From the NCBI GenBank assembly GCA_947629395.1, contig CANRDQ010000003.1:1-64000 (forward strand): a stretch of 64,000 nt of DNA, read 5' to 3'. The position numbers and the translations under genes were made by a program. The notes below the pieces were generated by a model. It had not been told where the DNA came from and made no database searches. It worked only from the letters and a program-made list of their open reading frames with translations. This document shows, in pieces, positions 55,559 to 62,628 of this stretch. Every line of letters starts with the position of its first letter. Position 1 is the stretch's first letter. The stretch comes from an uncultured Bacilli bacterium (lineage in GTDB: Bacteria; Bacillota_I; Bacilli_A; RF39; UBA660).

Positions 55559-56259
55559 TGTTAGTATATGGTAAAAATGTTGCATACGAAATATTAGAAA
55601 AAAAGATAAAAATTAACAAAATATATTTACAAGATAGCTTTAATGACAAAAAGTTAATTTCTGCTTTAGAAAAAGAAAAATCTCCTAAGATTATTTTACC
55701 AAAACATAAAATGGATAATTTGATAGATGGACTTCATCAAGGTATAATTATCGATATTGAGAACTATCAATATTTAGATTTTAATACTATTCAAAATGAT
55801 GAAAATATCAACAAGATAGTTATTTTAGATCATATCGAAGATCCTCATAATTTTGGTGCTATTATCAGAACTTGTGAAGCTGCAGGTATTGATGCCATTA
55901 TCGTTCCTAAAGATAGACAAACTTTAGTTAATGCTACTGTTATCAAAACTAGTGTCGGTACTGTTTTTGGAATGAAAATAATAGCGGTATCCAATTTAGC
56001 CAATACAATAGATAAACTAAAAGATAATAATTATTGGATAGTAGGAACAGCCTTAGAAAATAGTGTAGACTATCGTGATATAGACTACAATGGTAAAATA
56101 GCACTAATAATTGGTAATGAAGGAAAAGGAATGAGTCCTTTAATAACTAAAAAATGTGATTTTATCGCTAAAATTCCTATGTATGGAAAAACAAATAGCT
56201 TAAATGCTTCCGTAGCAGCAGGAATTATGATTTATGAGATGGTTCGCAATAGAAAGTAG
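55558..56259 (+). CDS. rlmB: 23S rRNA 2'-O-methyltransferase RlmB (TrmH family)
   Basis: SpoU-fold (knotted) RNA ribose methyltransferase, 233 aa. The N-terminal substrate-binding domain starts VYGKNVAYEIL. The catalytic part has DHIEDPHNFGAIIRTCEAAG (motif 1 Asn and Arg), LIIGNEGKGMSPLI (motif 2) and KIPMYGKTNSLNASVAAGI (motif 3). All are intact. It is translationally coupled to mrnC, and sigH follows within 8 bp. Confidence 0.95.
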   Translation: MLVYGKNVAYEILEKKIKINKIYLQDSFNDKKLISALEKEKSPKIILPKHKMDNLIDGLHQGIIIDIENYQYLDFNTIQNDENINKIVILDHIEDPHNFGAIIRTCEAAGIDAIIVPKDRQTLVNATVIKTSVGTVFGMKIIAVSNLANTIDKLKDNNYWIVGTALENSVDYRDIDYNGKIALIIGNEGKGMSPLITKKCDFIAKIPMYGKTNSLNASVAAGIMIYEMVRNRK

Positions 56260-56266
56260 GAGGACC

Positions 56267-56893
56267 ATGAATTATAAAAATATGAATGATTATGAATTAT
56301 TATATTTAATTTCCGAAAATGATGAATTTGCAAGAGAAATATTAATAAATAAATATAAGCCAATTGTTCATTTTATTGCTAATAAATATTATAAAGTTAA
56401 TAAAAGTAAGGGTGTAGAACTTCAAGATTTAATTCAAGAAGGATATTACGCCCTTTTGAAGTCTACCGAAACTTATCAACCAATCAAAAATAATTTATTT
56501 TATACTTATACTTCAGTTTGTATCGAAAGAACTATCCAAGCTTTCTGTAGAAAATTAAATACCAAAAAATATGAAATATTAAATCAATCATTTTCTTATG
56601 AAGTTTGTGAACCAAATAGTAACCAACAATATAAAAATATTATATCCGATACCAAAGAAGATGAACCATTCACTAAAATATTAATAGAAGACTTTTACCA
56701 AGAATTAAATCAATTAAGATTAGATTTAGATACTGAATATAGTGAAATATTTGAACTTAGATATAATGGTTTTTCCTATAAAGAAATTTCCATTTTATTA
56801 GATATTAAAGTATCGAGAGTCGGAAAATGTTTAGAATCAGTCAGAAAAGAACTAAGAAAGCGAGGTTTACAAACATTTTTAAACAAATATTAA
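56267..56893 (+). CDS. sigH: RNA polymerase sigma factor SigH
   Basis: A 208-aa sigma-70-family factor. The ATG is set by AGGAGG immediately upstream. Region 2 contains KYKPIVHFIANKYY, then DLIQEGYYALLKSTETYQP (core binding) and FYTYTSVCIERTIQAFCRK (region 2.4). Region 4 holds a helix-turn-helix FSYKEISILLDIKVSRVGKCLESVRKELR. Position after rlmB and before secE-nusG is that of Bacillus sigH, which drives entry into sporulation and competence. With comK, spoVG and other sporulation genes here, the same role is likely. Confidence 0.9.
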   Translation: MNYKNMNDYELLYLISENDEFAREILINKYKPIVHFIANKYYKVNKSKGVELQDLIQEGYYALLKSTETYQPIKNNLFYTYTSVCIERTIQAFCRKLNTKKYEILNQSFSYEVCEPNSNQQYKNIISDTKEDEPFTKILIEDFYQELNQLRLDLDTEYSEIFELRYNGFSYKEISILLDIKVSRVGKCLESVRKELRKRGLQTFLNKY

Positions 56894-56944
56894 TTGTTTT
56901 TTAAAGAAAAATATTATATGATATTACTAGAATAGGTGATAATA

Positions 56945-57529
56945 ATGAAAAGTATAAGTATCGGAGAATATCTTAAGACTCATCAAGATCCTGGCTTTAA
57001 AGAAGGTCTTTTTAATAATATCTTATCAGAAATGCAAATAATTCATGCCCAAAACTATGTTATAAAAGATTTCTCTTTAGAAAATATTAATACTGATGAA
57101 AATCAAAAAATAACATTTAAGAAAATATCAGCAGTAGAACAAAAATATTTATCAGATAATATTAATATGGATAATTTAAAATACTTAATGTTAATGCTTA
57201 GTTCTTTTTTAAACATTACAGAATATGATGAAATAAAAAATAAATTAAAAGAAAATGGTAATATTACCACCTCTGAAGTAGCAGAATTATATTTCAGAAA
57301 TAGAGAATTTTTACCTGATTTTGTTCATGAAAAATTTGGACAATCTAAAACTAATTCCCAAAGTTCAATGAGCAAAGGTGGAAAACAGTATACTAAAAGT
57401 AACGGAAAAAGTATTTTAGGTGATGAAAACAGACCAAATGGTTTTGTAAGTTTAATAATATTCCCTGCTTTAATGATTTATTTCTTTTTAATGGTTGCTT
57501 TAGTATATTGGATTTTAGTATTAAAGTAA
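56945..57529 (+). CDS. tail-anchored protein resembling a kinase C-lobe
   Basis: A 194-aa protein not assigned to a family. Residues 6-90 read like the C-lobe of a eukaryotic-type kinase without its N-lobe: EYLKTH, then GLFNNILSEMQIIHAQNYVIKD, then SLENINTDENQKITF. D42 and N47 take the place of the catalytic-loop HRDxxxxN residues. The DFG position is not conserved. NLKYLMLMLSSFLN resembles the F-helix region. A low-complexity Ser/Lys/Gly linker follows (about 132-165). A single C-terminal membrane segment (about 168-193) is followed only by LK, indicating a tail anchor. The ATG follows AGGTGAT. It fills the site of rpmG between sigH and secE. Confidence 0.5.
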   Translation: MKSISIGEYLKTHQDPGFKEGLFNNILSEMQIIHAQNYVIKDFSLENINTDENQKITFKKISAVEQKYLSDNINMDNLKYLMLMLSSFLNITEYDEIKNKLKENGNITTSEVAELYFRNREFLPDFVHEKFGQSKTNSQSSMSKGGKQYTKSNGKSILGDENRPNGFVSLIIFPALMIYFFLMVALVYWILVLK

Positions 57530-57537
57530 AAGATTTG

Positions 57538-57566
57538 TTGACATTTCGATTGTTTTATGTTATTTT
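57538..57566 (+). promoter_or_regulatory. secE-nusG promoter
   Basis: TTGACA, 17-bp spacer, TATTTT. The start would fall upstream of a small hairpin (AAACAC/GTGTTT at 57574-57591 followed by T-rich sequence) that may attenuate transcription. Confidence 0.6.
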
Positions 57567-57622
57567 AATGTTGAAACACGTCGAGGTGTTTTTATTTTGA
57601 AAGAAAAGATTAGGTGAATAAG

Positions 57623-57874
57623 ATGGCTAAAAAAACAAATACAAATAAAAAAGAAATTAAGGGACAATCAAAACAAAGTAAAAAACAGAATTTATGGGTA
57701 AGATTTAGAATTTTCTGTCATGGTGTAAAATCAGAAGCAGGAAAGGTTCATTGGCCAAATAAAAAAGACATGATTAAATATTCTGTTGCTACAATCCTTT
57801 TTGTTATATTTTGTTCATTATTCTTTTGTGGAGTTAATGTAATATTTGCATTATTGAAAACATTATTTAATTAA
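57623..57874 (+). CDS. secE: preprotein translocase subunit SecE
   Basis: Essential small subunit of the SecYEG channel, 83 aa from the ATG after AGGTGA. A polar Lys/Asn/Gln-rich N-terminus is followed by the amphipathic helix VRFRIFCHGVKSEAGKVHWP, carrying the conserved Lys-Val-x-Trp-Pro, and one membrane helix to the C-terminus. It precedes nusG by 21 bp, the standard order. Confidence 0.95.
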   Translation: MAKKTNTNKKEIKGQSKQSKKQNLWVRFRIFCHGVKSEAGKVHWPNKKDMIKYSVATILFVIFCSLFFCGVNVIFALLKTLFN

Positions 57875-57895
57875 TAGTAAGAAGAGGTGAAAAGT

Positions 57896-58429
57896 ATGGA
57901 TAAACAATGGTATGTAGTAAACACATATTCTGGACATGAAAATAAAGTTAAAGAAAAACTAGAAATGCGTGCTGAATCTATGAATATGGAAGACTATATT
58001 TTTAGAGTTATAGTACCAGAACAAAAAGAAGTAGAAATCAAAGATGGTGTTCAAAAAGAAAAAGTAAAGAAAATGTTTCCAGGTTATATTCTAGTAGAAA
58101 TGGTAATGACAGATGAAGCTTGGTATGTAGTAAGAAATACACCAGGTGTTACAGGATTTATCGGATCTAGTGGAAAAGGAGCAAAACCAACACCACTTCA
58201 ACCAGAAGAAGTTGATAGAGTTTTAGCTAATATGGGAATTAGCAGAATGGAAATCGATGAAAATCTTGAAGTTGGAGCTAAAGTTAAAATTATTAATGGT
58301 CCATTCCAAGGAATGTATGGAACTATTGATAGTATAGATATGGAAACTCAAAAGATTAATTTATTAGTTGATTTGTTTGGTCAAGAAACTTCAGTAGAAG
58401 TAAATCTTAATGAAATAGATAAAGCATAA
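57896..58429 (+). CDS. nusG: transcription elongation/termination factor NusG
   Basis: A 177-aa factor that binds RNA polymerase and modulates pausing and termination. The NGN domain begins KQWYVVNTYSGHENKVKEKL and includes KKMFPGYILVEM and VRNTPGVTGFIG. The KOW domain reads VGAKVKIINGPFQGMYGTID. The ATG follows GAGGTGA; an earlier start in the frame lacks a ribosome site. Confidence 0.97.
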   Translation: MDKQWYVVNTYSGHENKVKEKLEMRAESMNMEDYIFRVIVPEQKEVEIKDGVQKEKVKKMFPGYILVEMVMTDEAWYVVRNTPGVTGFIGSSGKGAKPTPLQPEEVDRVLANMGISRMEIDENLEVGAKVKIINGPFQGMYGTIDSIDMETQKINLLVDLFGQETSVEVNLNEIDKA

Positions 58430-58433
58430 AATA

Positions 58434-58462
58434 TTGCAAAAGAAATATTTTTATGTTATTAT
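58434..58462 (+). promoter_or_regulatory. rplK promoter
   Basis: TTGCAA, 17-bp spacer, TATTAT, just after the nusG stop and ahead of the L11 leader. Confidence 0.7.
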
Positions 58463-58469
58463 AAATTGG

Positions 58470-58562
58470 CTATATGAAATTACATATAGATTTAGTGGGA
58501 AGCATGGTTTGCATTTAAGCGGAGATCAAGCTATTATGACCACTCGCGAAAACTAAAAATTA
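58470..58562 (+). promoter_or_regulatory. ribosomal protein leader upstream of rplK
   Basis: A roughly 90-nt structured leader closed by AGTGG (58494-58498) and CCACT (58540-58544), with internal GAAGCATGG and GCGGAGATC segments, lies between the promoter and the rplK ribosome site. Structured leaders are common here in Bacilli; exact ligand not shown by sequence. Confidence 0.5.
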
Positions 58563-58575
58563 GGAGGTGTTTTTC

Positions 58576-59160
58576 GTGGCAAAGGAAGTAGTAAATAAAA
58601 TCAAATTACAAATACCAGCAGGAAAAGCTACACCAGCTCCACCAGTAGGAACTGTTTTAGGACCAGCAGGTATTAATCTACAAGAATTTTGTACTAAATA
58701 CAATGATGCAACTCGTGATAAAATGGGAGATATTTTACCAGTTGAAATTTCTGTATATGATGATAGAAGTTTTGACTTCGTAATTAAAACTCCACCTACA
58801 AGTTTCTTATTAAAGAAATATGCTAAGGTTCAAAAAGGATCTGTTAAAGGAGCGAACGAAATAGTTGCAACTTTAACAAAAGACCAAATCAGAGAGATTG
58901 CAGAAACTAAGTTACCTGATTTAAACTGTTATACAGTAGAAGAAGCTATGTTAACTGTTGAAGGAACAGCAAGAAACATGGGAATTGCTGTAGAAGGTGT
59001 TAATGATGAAGAACTAGAACATCAAGCAGAAGAAGCTAAAGAAGCAGAAAAAGAAGCTGCTAAACGTGAAGCTGAACTTGAAGAGATGGAAGAAGAAGTA
59101 CAACACTTAAATGAACAACAAGTAGAAGTAACTACTGAAAAAGAAACAGAAGAAGAATAA
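58576..59160 (+). CDS. rplK: 50S ribosomal protein L11 with C-terminal charged extension
   Basis: L11 forms the GTPase-associated centre with 23S rRNA. The normal part is clear: KIKLQIPAGKATPAPPVG, GINLQEFC, FVIKTPPTSFLLKK, and TVEGTARNMGIAV near residue 140, where bacterial L11 normally ends (about 141 aa). Here the protein goes on for about 50 residues of Glu/Ala/Lys-rich sequence (EELEHQAEEAKEAEKEAAKR, then further acidic residues), likely a coiled coil with an acidic tail; total 194 aa. The start codon is GTG, set by AGGAGGTG. Confidence 0.97.
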   Translation: MAKEVVNKIKLQIPAGKATPAPPVGTVLGPAGINLQEFCTKYNDATRDKMGDILPVEISVYDDRSFDFVIKTPPTSFLLKKYAKVQKGSVKGANEIVATLTKDQIREIAETKLPDLNCYTVEEAMLTVEGTARNMGIAVEGVNDEELEHQAEEAKEAEKEAAKREAELEEMEEEVQHLNEQQVEVTTEKETEEE

Positions 59161-59180
59161 TAAATTTTCATATAGGTAAT

Positions 59181-59222
59181 CTATGTGGAAGGAAATATCC
59201 GCTAAATACCACATAAGGAGGA
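59181..59222 (+). promoter_or_regulatory. candidate L1-type leader hairpin upstream of rplA
   Basis: TATGTGG (59182) pairs with CCACATA (59209) around GGAAATATCCGCTAAATA, directly next to the AAGGAGG ribosome site. The size and position suit autogenous control by L1; inference. Confidence 0.5.
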
Positions 59223-59226
59223 AAAA

Positions 59227-59922
59227 ATGAAAAAGAGAAGTAAAAAGTATTCTGAAAATGCTACTAAAGTTGAAAAAGGAAAACTATACAATAAAGAAGA
59301 AGCTGTTAAATTAGTTAAAGAAACTTCAAGTTGTAAGTTTGATGCATCAGTAGAAGTAGCAGTACGTTTAAACTTAGATACTAAGAAAGCTGATCAACAA
59401 TTAAGAGGAGCTATAGTTCTTCCAAAAGGAACTGGTAAAGAAACTCGTGTATTAGTTATCGCTAAAGGTGAACAAGCTAAAAAAGCTGAAGAAGCTGGAG
59501 CTGATTATGTTGGTGACGTAAACATGTTAGAAAAAATCGAAAAAGAAAATTGGTTCGAATTCGATACTATGATTGCAACACCAGATATGATGCCATTACT
59601 TGGTAAGTTAGGACGTGTTTTAGGACCTAAAGGATTAATGCCAAACCCTAAAACTGGTACTGTTACAACTAATGTAGAAGAAGCAGTAAAAGAAGTAAAA
59701 GCCGGACGTGTTGAATACAGAACTGATAGTTATGGAAACATTCACGGTGTAATTGGAAAAGTATCTTTCTCTGAAGAAGATTTAATCGCAAACTTAGATG
59801 CTTTTATGAGTACTATTATGAGAATAAAACCAGCAACTGTTAAAGGTGATTATGTTAAAAACATTTCAATCTCATCTACAATGGGACCTGGTATCAAAAT
59901 TATGAATAGTTTTGACAAATAA
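59227..59922 (+). CDS. rplA: 50S ribosomal protein L1
   Basis: Builds the L1 stalk and often represses its own mRNA. The 231-aa protein begins [20 protein letters not shown] and has [21 protein letters not shown]. Its [20 protein letters not shown] block is the family hallmark. Length is normal. Its last codons overlap the -35 of the rplJ promoter. Confidence 0.97.
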   Translation: MKKRSKKYSENATKVEKGKLYNKEEAVKLVKETSSCKFDASVEVAVRLNLDTKKADQQLRGAIVLPKGTGKETRVLVIAKGEQAKKAEEAGADYVGDVNMLEKIEKENWFEFDTMIATPDMMPLLGKLGRVLGPKGLMPNPKTGTVTTNVEEAVKEVKAGRVEYRTDSYGNIHGVIGKVSFSEEDLIANLDAFMSTIMRIKPATVKGDYVKNISISSTMGPGIKIMNSFDK

Positions 59923-59940
59923 TAAATAATATTATATAAT
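59912..59940 (+). promoter_or_regulatory. consensus rplJL promoter overlapping rplA end
   Basis: TTGACA, exactly 17 bp, TATAAT: both hexamers perfect. The -35 is made from the final Phe-Asp-Lys codons of rplA. Confidence 0.9.
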
Positions 59941-59948
59941 AAGTTTAA

Positions 59949-60044
59949 TTTGTTGGTGCCATAGACAGTAGGTTGCTAGTAATTCCTACCGAGGACTAAA
60001 ATAATGAGTTTAAAGTTCTTGGTGTGTCTATCAAGAACTTTTTT
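59949..60044 (+). promoter_or_regulatory. L10 leader with transcription attenuator
   Basis: Contains the family core TAGACAGTAGG, then CCTACCGAGGACTAA, forming the L10-binding structure. It ends in a perfect 10-bp hairpin AAAGTTCTTG / CAAGAACTTT plus T run at 60012-60044. Known logic in Bacillus: L10(L12)4 binding favours termination, balancing rplJL output. Confidence 0.88.
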
Positions 60045-60076
60045 ATGGTACGTGCACATAAAGGAGGAGGTGTGTT

Positions 60077-60571
60077 ATGGCAAACGAGAAAATCTTACAA
60101 CAAAAGCAAGAAATCATTAATGAAATTAAAGATCGTGTAAATTCTGCATCTTCAGTTATAGTTTTCGATTATCGTGGAATTACAGATGAAGAAGTAAAAG
60201 AATTAAGAAAATCTTTAAAACAAAATGAATCAGATTACAAAGTATACAAAAATACTTTAGTATCAAGAGCTTTTGATGATTTAAACATTGATATGAAAGA
60301 ATTTTTAGTTGGACCAAGCGCTTTTGCTTTTGGTAGTGATCAAGTAGGTGCAATTAAAACAATTTCAGACTTTGCAAAAACACATCCAGCTTTAATAGTA
60401 AAAGCAGGAATCATTGATGGAGAGATAGCTGATCAAGCAAAATTAAAAGAATATGCTGCATTACCATCAAGAGAAGGTCTACTTACTATGTTAGCTGGTG
60501 GTATGATTGGTCTTGTAAAAGATTTATCTATTTGTTTAGACTTATATGCAAAACAAAAAGAAGAAAATTAA
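60077..60571 (+). CDS. rplJ: 50S ribosomal protein L10
   Basis: Base of the L7/L12 stalk, 164 aa. It has the N-terminal KQEIINEIKDRVNSASSVIV, then DYRGITDEEVKELRKSL, and VYKNTLVSRAF, typical of L10. The C-terminal helix (GLVKDLSICLDLYAKQ) binds L12 dimers. A strong GGAGGAGG ribosome site lies upstream. Regulated through the leader before it. Confidence 0.97.
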   Translation: MANEKILQQKQEIINEIKDRVNSASSVIVFDYRGITDEEVKELRKSLKQNESDYKVYKNTLVSRAFDDLNIDMKEFLVGPSAFAFGSDQVGAIKTISDFAKTHPALIVKAGIIDGEIADQAKLKEYAALPSREGLLTMLAGGMIGLVKDLSICLDLYAKQKEEN

Positions 60572-60599
60572 TAATTAATAATATATAGGAGGAAAGAAA

Positions 60600-60968
60600 A
60601 TGGCAAAATTAAATAAAGAAGATTTTATCAGTGCTTTAAAAGAAATGAATCTTTTAGAAATTAAAGAATTAGTAGATGCAATGAAAGAAGAATTTGGTGT
60701 TGATCCATCAGCAGTAGCTGTTGCTGCACCAGTTGCAGGAGAAGCTGCAAGTGATGAACCAAGCGTAGTTACAGTAACTATCGCTGACGCTGGAGCTGCT
60801 AAAGTAGCAGTAATCAAAGTTGTTCGTGAAATCACTGGTCTTGGATTAAAAGAATCTAAAGATATCGTTGATAACAACGGTGTAGTAAAAGAAAACATTT
60901 CTACTGATGAAGCAAATGAAATTAAAGCTAAGCTTGAAGAAGCTGGAGCTAGTGTAGAAGTTAAGTAA
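60600..60968 (+). CDS. rplL: 50S ribosomal protein L7/L12
   Basis: Stalk protein that recruits translation factors, 122 aa. An N-terminal dimerisation helix ([20 protein letters not shown]) is followed by an Ala-rich hinge ([14 protein letters not shown]) and the C-terminal domain with [20 protein letters not shown] and EAGASVEVK. The stop codon lies in the loop of the terminator. Confidence 0.98.
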   Translation: MAKLNKEDFISALKEMNLLEIKELVDAMKEEFGVDPSAVAVAAPVAGEAASDEPSVVTVTIADAGAAKVAVIKVVREITGLGLKESKDIVDNNGVVKENISTDEANEIKAKLEEAGASVEVK

Positions 60969-60984
60969 TTTAACTTCTTTTTTT
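60957..60984 (+). terminator. rplJL terminator
   Basis: GAAGTTAA, loop GTAAT, TTAACTTC, then seven T. The perfect 8-bp stem is formed partly by the last rplL codons. Confidence 0.9.
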
Positions 60985-61009
60985 CTTATAAAGTAAAGGA
61001 GTATTAACT

Positions 61010-61753
61010 GTGGAAAATATTGAAACATTACAAACACTTATACATAACAATAATAAAAAAGAAACATTAAATTTTATAAAAAACAACATAACTAAAGAAA
61101 ATGTTGATTTTTATCTAGATAAATTAAAAAAAGGTAATAATATCAACACTCTTTATCAAGAAGTTATAGAAATATTAGAAGAAACCAAAAGTCCTATAGA
61201 TATTGCTTTATTCATTGATAAAGATATTTTAAAGAAAAAAATAACTAATGATAATATTATAAATATTACCGGAGAAAGTGGAAGTGGCAAAAGTACCTAT
61301 TCTAAAAAATACCAACAAGATGATAACTTTATAGTAATAGATACTGATACAATCTTCAGTAATGGAAAAATTCATAATAAATATGAAGAACAATTGAAAG
61401 CAATTTTTAGTGAAAAGTTTGGGAGTAACTGGCAAGATAGAAAAAGTGGTTTTTTAGAAAATTTTGATTATTGTTATGAATATATTTTAACTTATTTAGA
61501 AAAAGAAAGATCAACTAAAACTATTGTAATAGATACAGCTCAATTTAGATGTATGCAAGATATTACAAAATTAAAAGGTGAAGTTATCGTTATTCGAACA
61601 GCCGTAGATAATTGTTATAATAGGTGCATACAAAGGTATATAGATGATCATGAAAACTATACTCCTGAAGAATTAGAAATATACAAGAAGAAAAAGTTAA
61701 AGTTATATAATTGGTATAAACCTTTAAACAAATTTATCGAAAAAATCATTTAA
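61010..61753 (+). CDS. P-loop kinase-like protein of unknown function
   Basis: A 247-aa protein starting with GTG, 8 nt after AAAGGAG. Residues 1-75 are helical and lysine/asparagine-rich, without a recognisable domain. A nucleotide-kinase-like P-loop domain follows: Walker A ITGESGSGKST at 86-96, then VIDTDTIF, a middle IVIDTAQF (Walker B-like) and VIVIRTAVDNCYNRCIQRY, resembling the specificity and lid segments of AAA_33/shikimate-kinase-type folds. I cannot name the substrate. It lies between the rplJL terminator and the ybxB promoter, so expression may depend on readthrough. Confidence 0.6.
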   Translation: MENIETLQTLIHNNNKKETLNFIKNNITKENVDFYLDKLKKGNNINTLYQEVIEILEETKSPIDIALFIDKDILKKKITNDNIINITGESGSGKSTYSKKYQQDDNFIVIDTDTIFSNGKIHNKYEEQLKAIFSEKFGSNWQDRKSGFLENFDYCYEYILTYLEKERSTKTIVIDTAQFRCMQDITKLKGEVIVIRTAVDNCYNRCIQRYIDDHENYTPEELEIYKKKKLKLYNWYKPLNKFIEKII

Positions 61754-61797
61754 TTCTGTAAAATGTGTTAAATTTTTGCAGAAAAGTTAAAAAAATG

Positions 61798-61826
61798 TTG
61801 ACTTAACTTGTTTTTTATTGTATTAT
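61798..61826 (+). promoter_or_regulatory. ybxB promoter
   Basis: TTGACT, 17-bp spacer, TATTAT, just after the P-loop gene and ahead of a leader terminator. Confidence 0.8.
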
Positions 61827-61844
61827 ACTTTATACGGAAAGGAA

Positions 61845-61881
61845 GACAACTATAATATTTTTGATTATAGTTGTCTTTTTA
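61845..61881 (+). terminator. leader terminator/attenuator before ybxB
   Basis: GACAACTATAAT pairs perfectly (12 bp) with ATTATAGTTGTC over a 7-nt loop, then five T. It lies between the ybxB promoter and gene, so most transcripts would stop within about 50 nt unless antiterminated. It would also end readthrough from upstream. Confidence 0.85.
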
Positions 61882-61900
61882 CTTATGTGAGGATGATTTG

Positions 61901-62485
61901 ATGGCCCAATATTTTGAAAATGCAAAATTACCAAGTAACATCAAAACTATAAAAGTAAACTTATTAGGGAAACAATTAACTTTTTTAACAGACAACGGTG
62001 TTTTCTCTAAGGAACAAATTGATTTTGGAAGTAAATTATTGCTTGAATCCTTACCTTTATCTTCGATAGGTGATAAAGTTTTGGATGTAGGCTGTGGATA
62101 TGGTGTGCTCGGTATAACGTTAAATAAAGTTTTAGATACTAAAGTAGATATGGTTGATGTTAATTTAAGAGCCATACATTTAGCTAATAGGAATATTAAA
62201 GAAAATAATTGTCATGATATAGTAGCCTTTGAAAGCTATACTTATGAAAATATCCATGATAAATATTCAACGATTATTACTAATCCCCCGATTAGGGCTG
62301 GTAAAAAAGTTGTATATGATATCACTATGAATGCTAAAAACTATTTAAAGCCTGGCGGTAATTTGTTCTTGGTGATTAGAAAAGAGCAAGGCGCTAAATC
62401 GCTAATAGTCGACTTAGAAAAAATATATAATGTAGAAGTCATAGCTAAAAAGAAACGATTTTTTATAATTAAATGCAATATTTGA
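61901..62485 (+). CDS. ybxB: class I SAM methyltransferase YbxB (RsmC-like)
   Basis: A 194-aa methyltransferase of the RsmC/small-subunit G1207 type. Motif I is VLDVGCGYGVLGITL (about 59-73) and the catalytic NPP motif is TIITNPPIRAGK. The N-terminus has the usual FLTDNGVFSKEQIDFGSKLL. It lies between rplL and rpoB exactly as ybxB does in Bacillus. The ATG is chosen because GAGGAT lies upstream; an earlier frame start overlaps the terminator. The rRNA target is inferred. Confidence 0.88.
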   Translation: MAQYFENAKLPSNIKTIKVNLLGKQLTFLTDNGVFSKEQIDFGSKLLLESLPLSSIGDKVLDVGCGYGVLGITLNKVLDTKVDMVDVNLRAIHLANRNIKENNCHDIVAFESYTYENIHDKYSTIITNPPIRAGKKVVYDITMNAKNYLKPGGNLFLVIRKEQGAKSLIVDLEKIYNVEVIAKKKRFFIIKCNI

Positions 62486-62493
62486 TTGACTTC

Positions 62494-62520
62494 TTGACAA
62501 ATCTATGTTAATAATATAAA
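62494..62520 (+). promoter_or_regulatory. candidate rpoB promoter
   Basis: TTGACA, 15-bp spacer, TATAAA, just after ybxB. The spacer is short, so confidence is limited. Confidence 0.4.
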
Positions 62521-62531
62521 TTGGCAATGTT

Positions 62532-62571
62532 TTATTTTTGTTGACTTTTTATGCTTTAGCAACAAAAATAA
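62532..62571 (+). repeat. perfect inverted repeat in rpoB leader
   Basis: TTATTTTTGTTG and CAACAAAAATAA form a perfect 12-bp stem with a 16-nt loop. No T run follows on the plus strand, so it is not a standard terminator for this direction. It lies about 60 nt before rpoB. Confidence 0.7.
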
Positions 62572-62628
62572 GAGACTTGTAAAATAAAAGTTCTTTGAGT
62601 TAATAATATGTGTATAGGGGTGAATAAC

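Noticed and set aside
57530..57622. rpmG (L33) between sigH and secE as in Bacillus
   Set aside because: The interval is only 93 bp, too short for L33, and holds a promoter and a small hairpin.
60575..60898. 107-aa open frame antisense to rplL
   Set aside because: Mirror of a highly biased ribosomal protein gene; no ribosome site and no family pattern.
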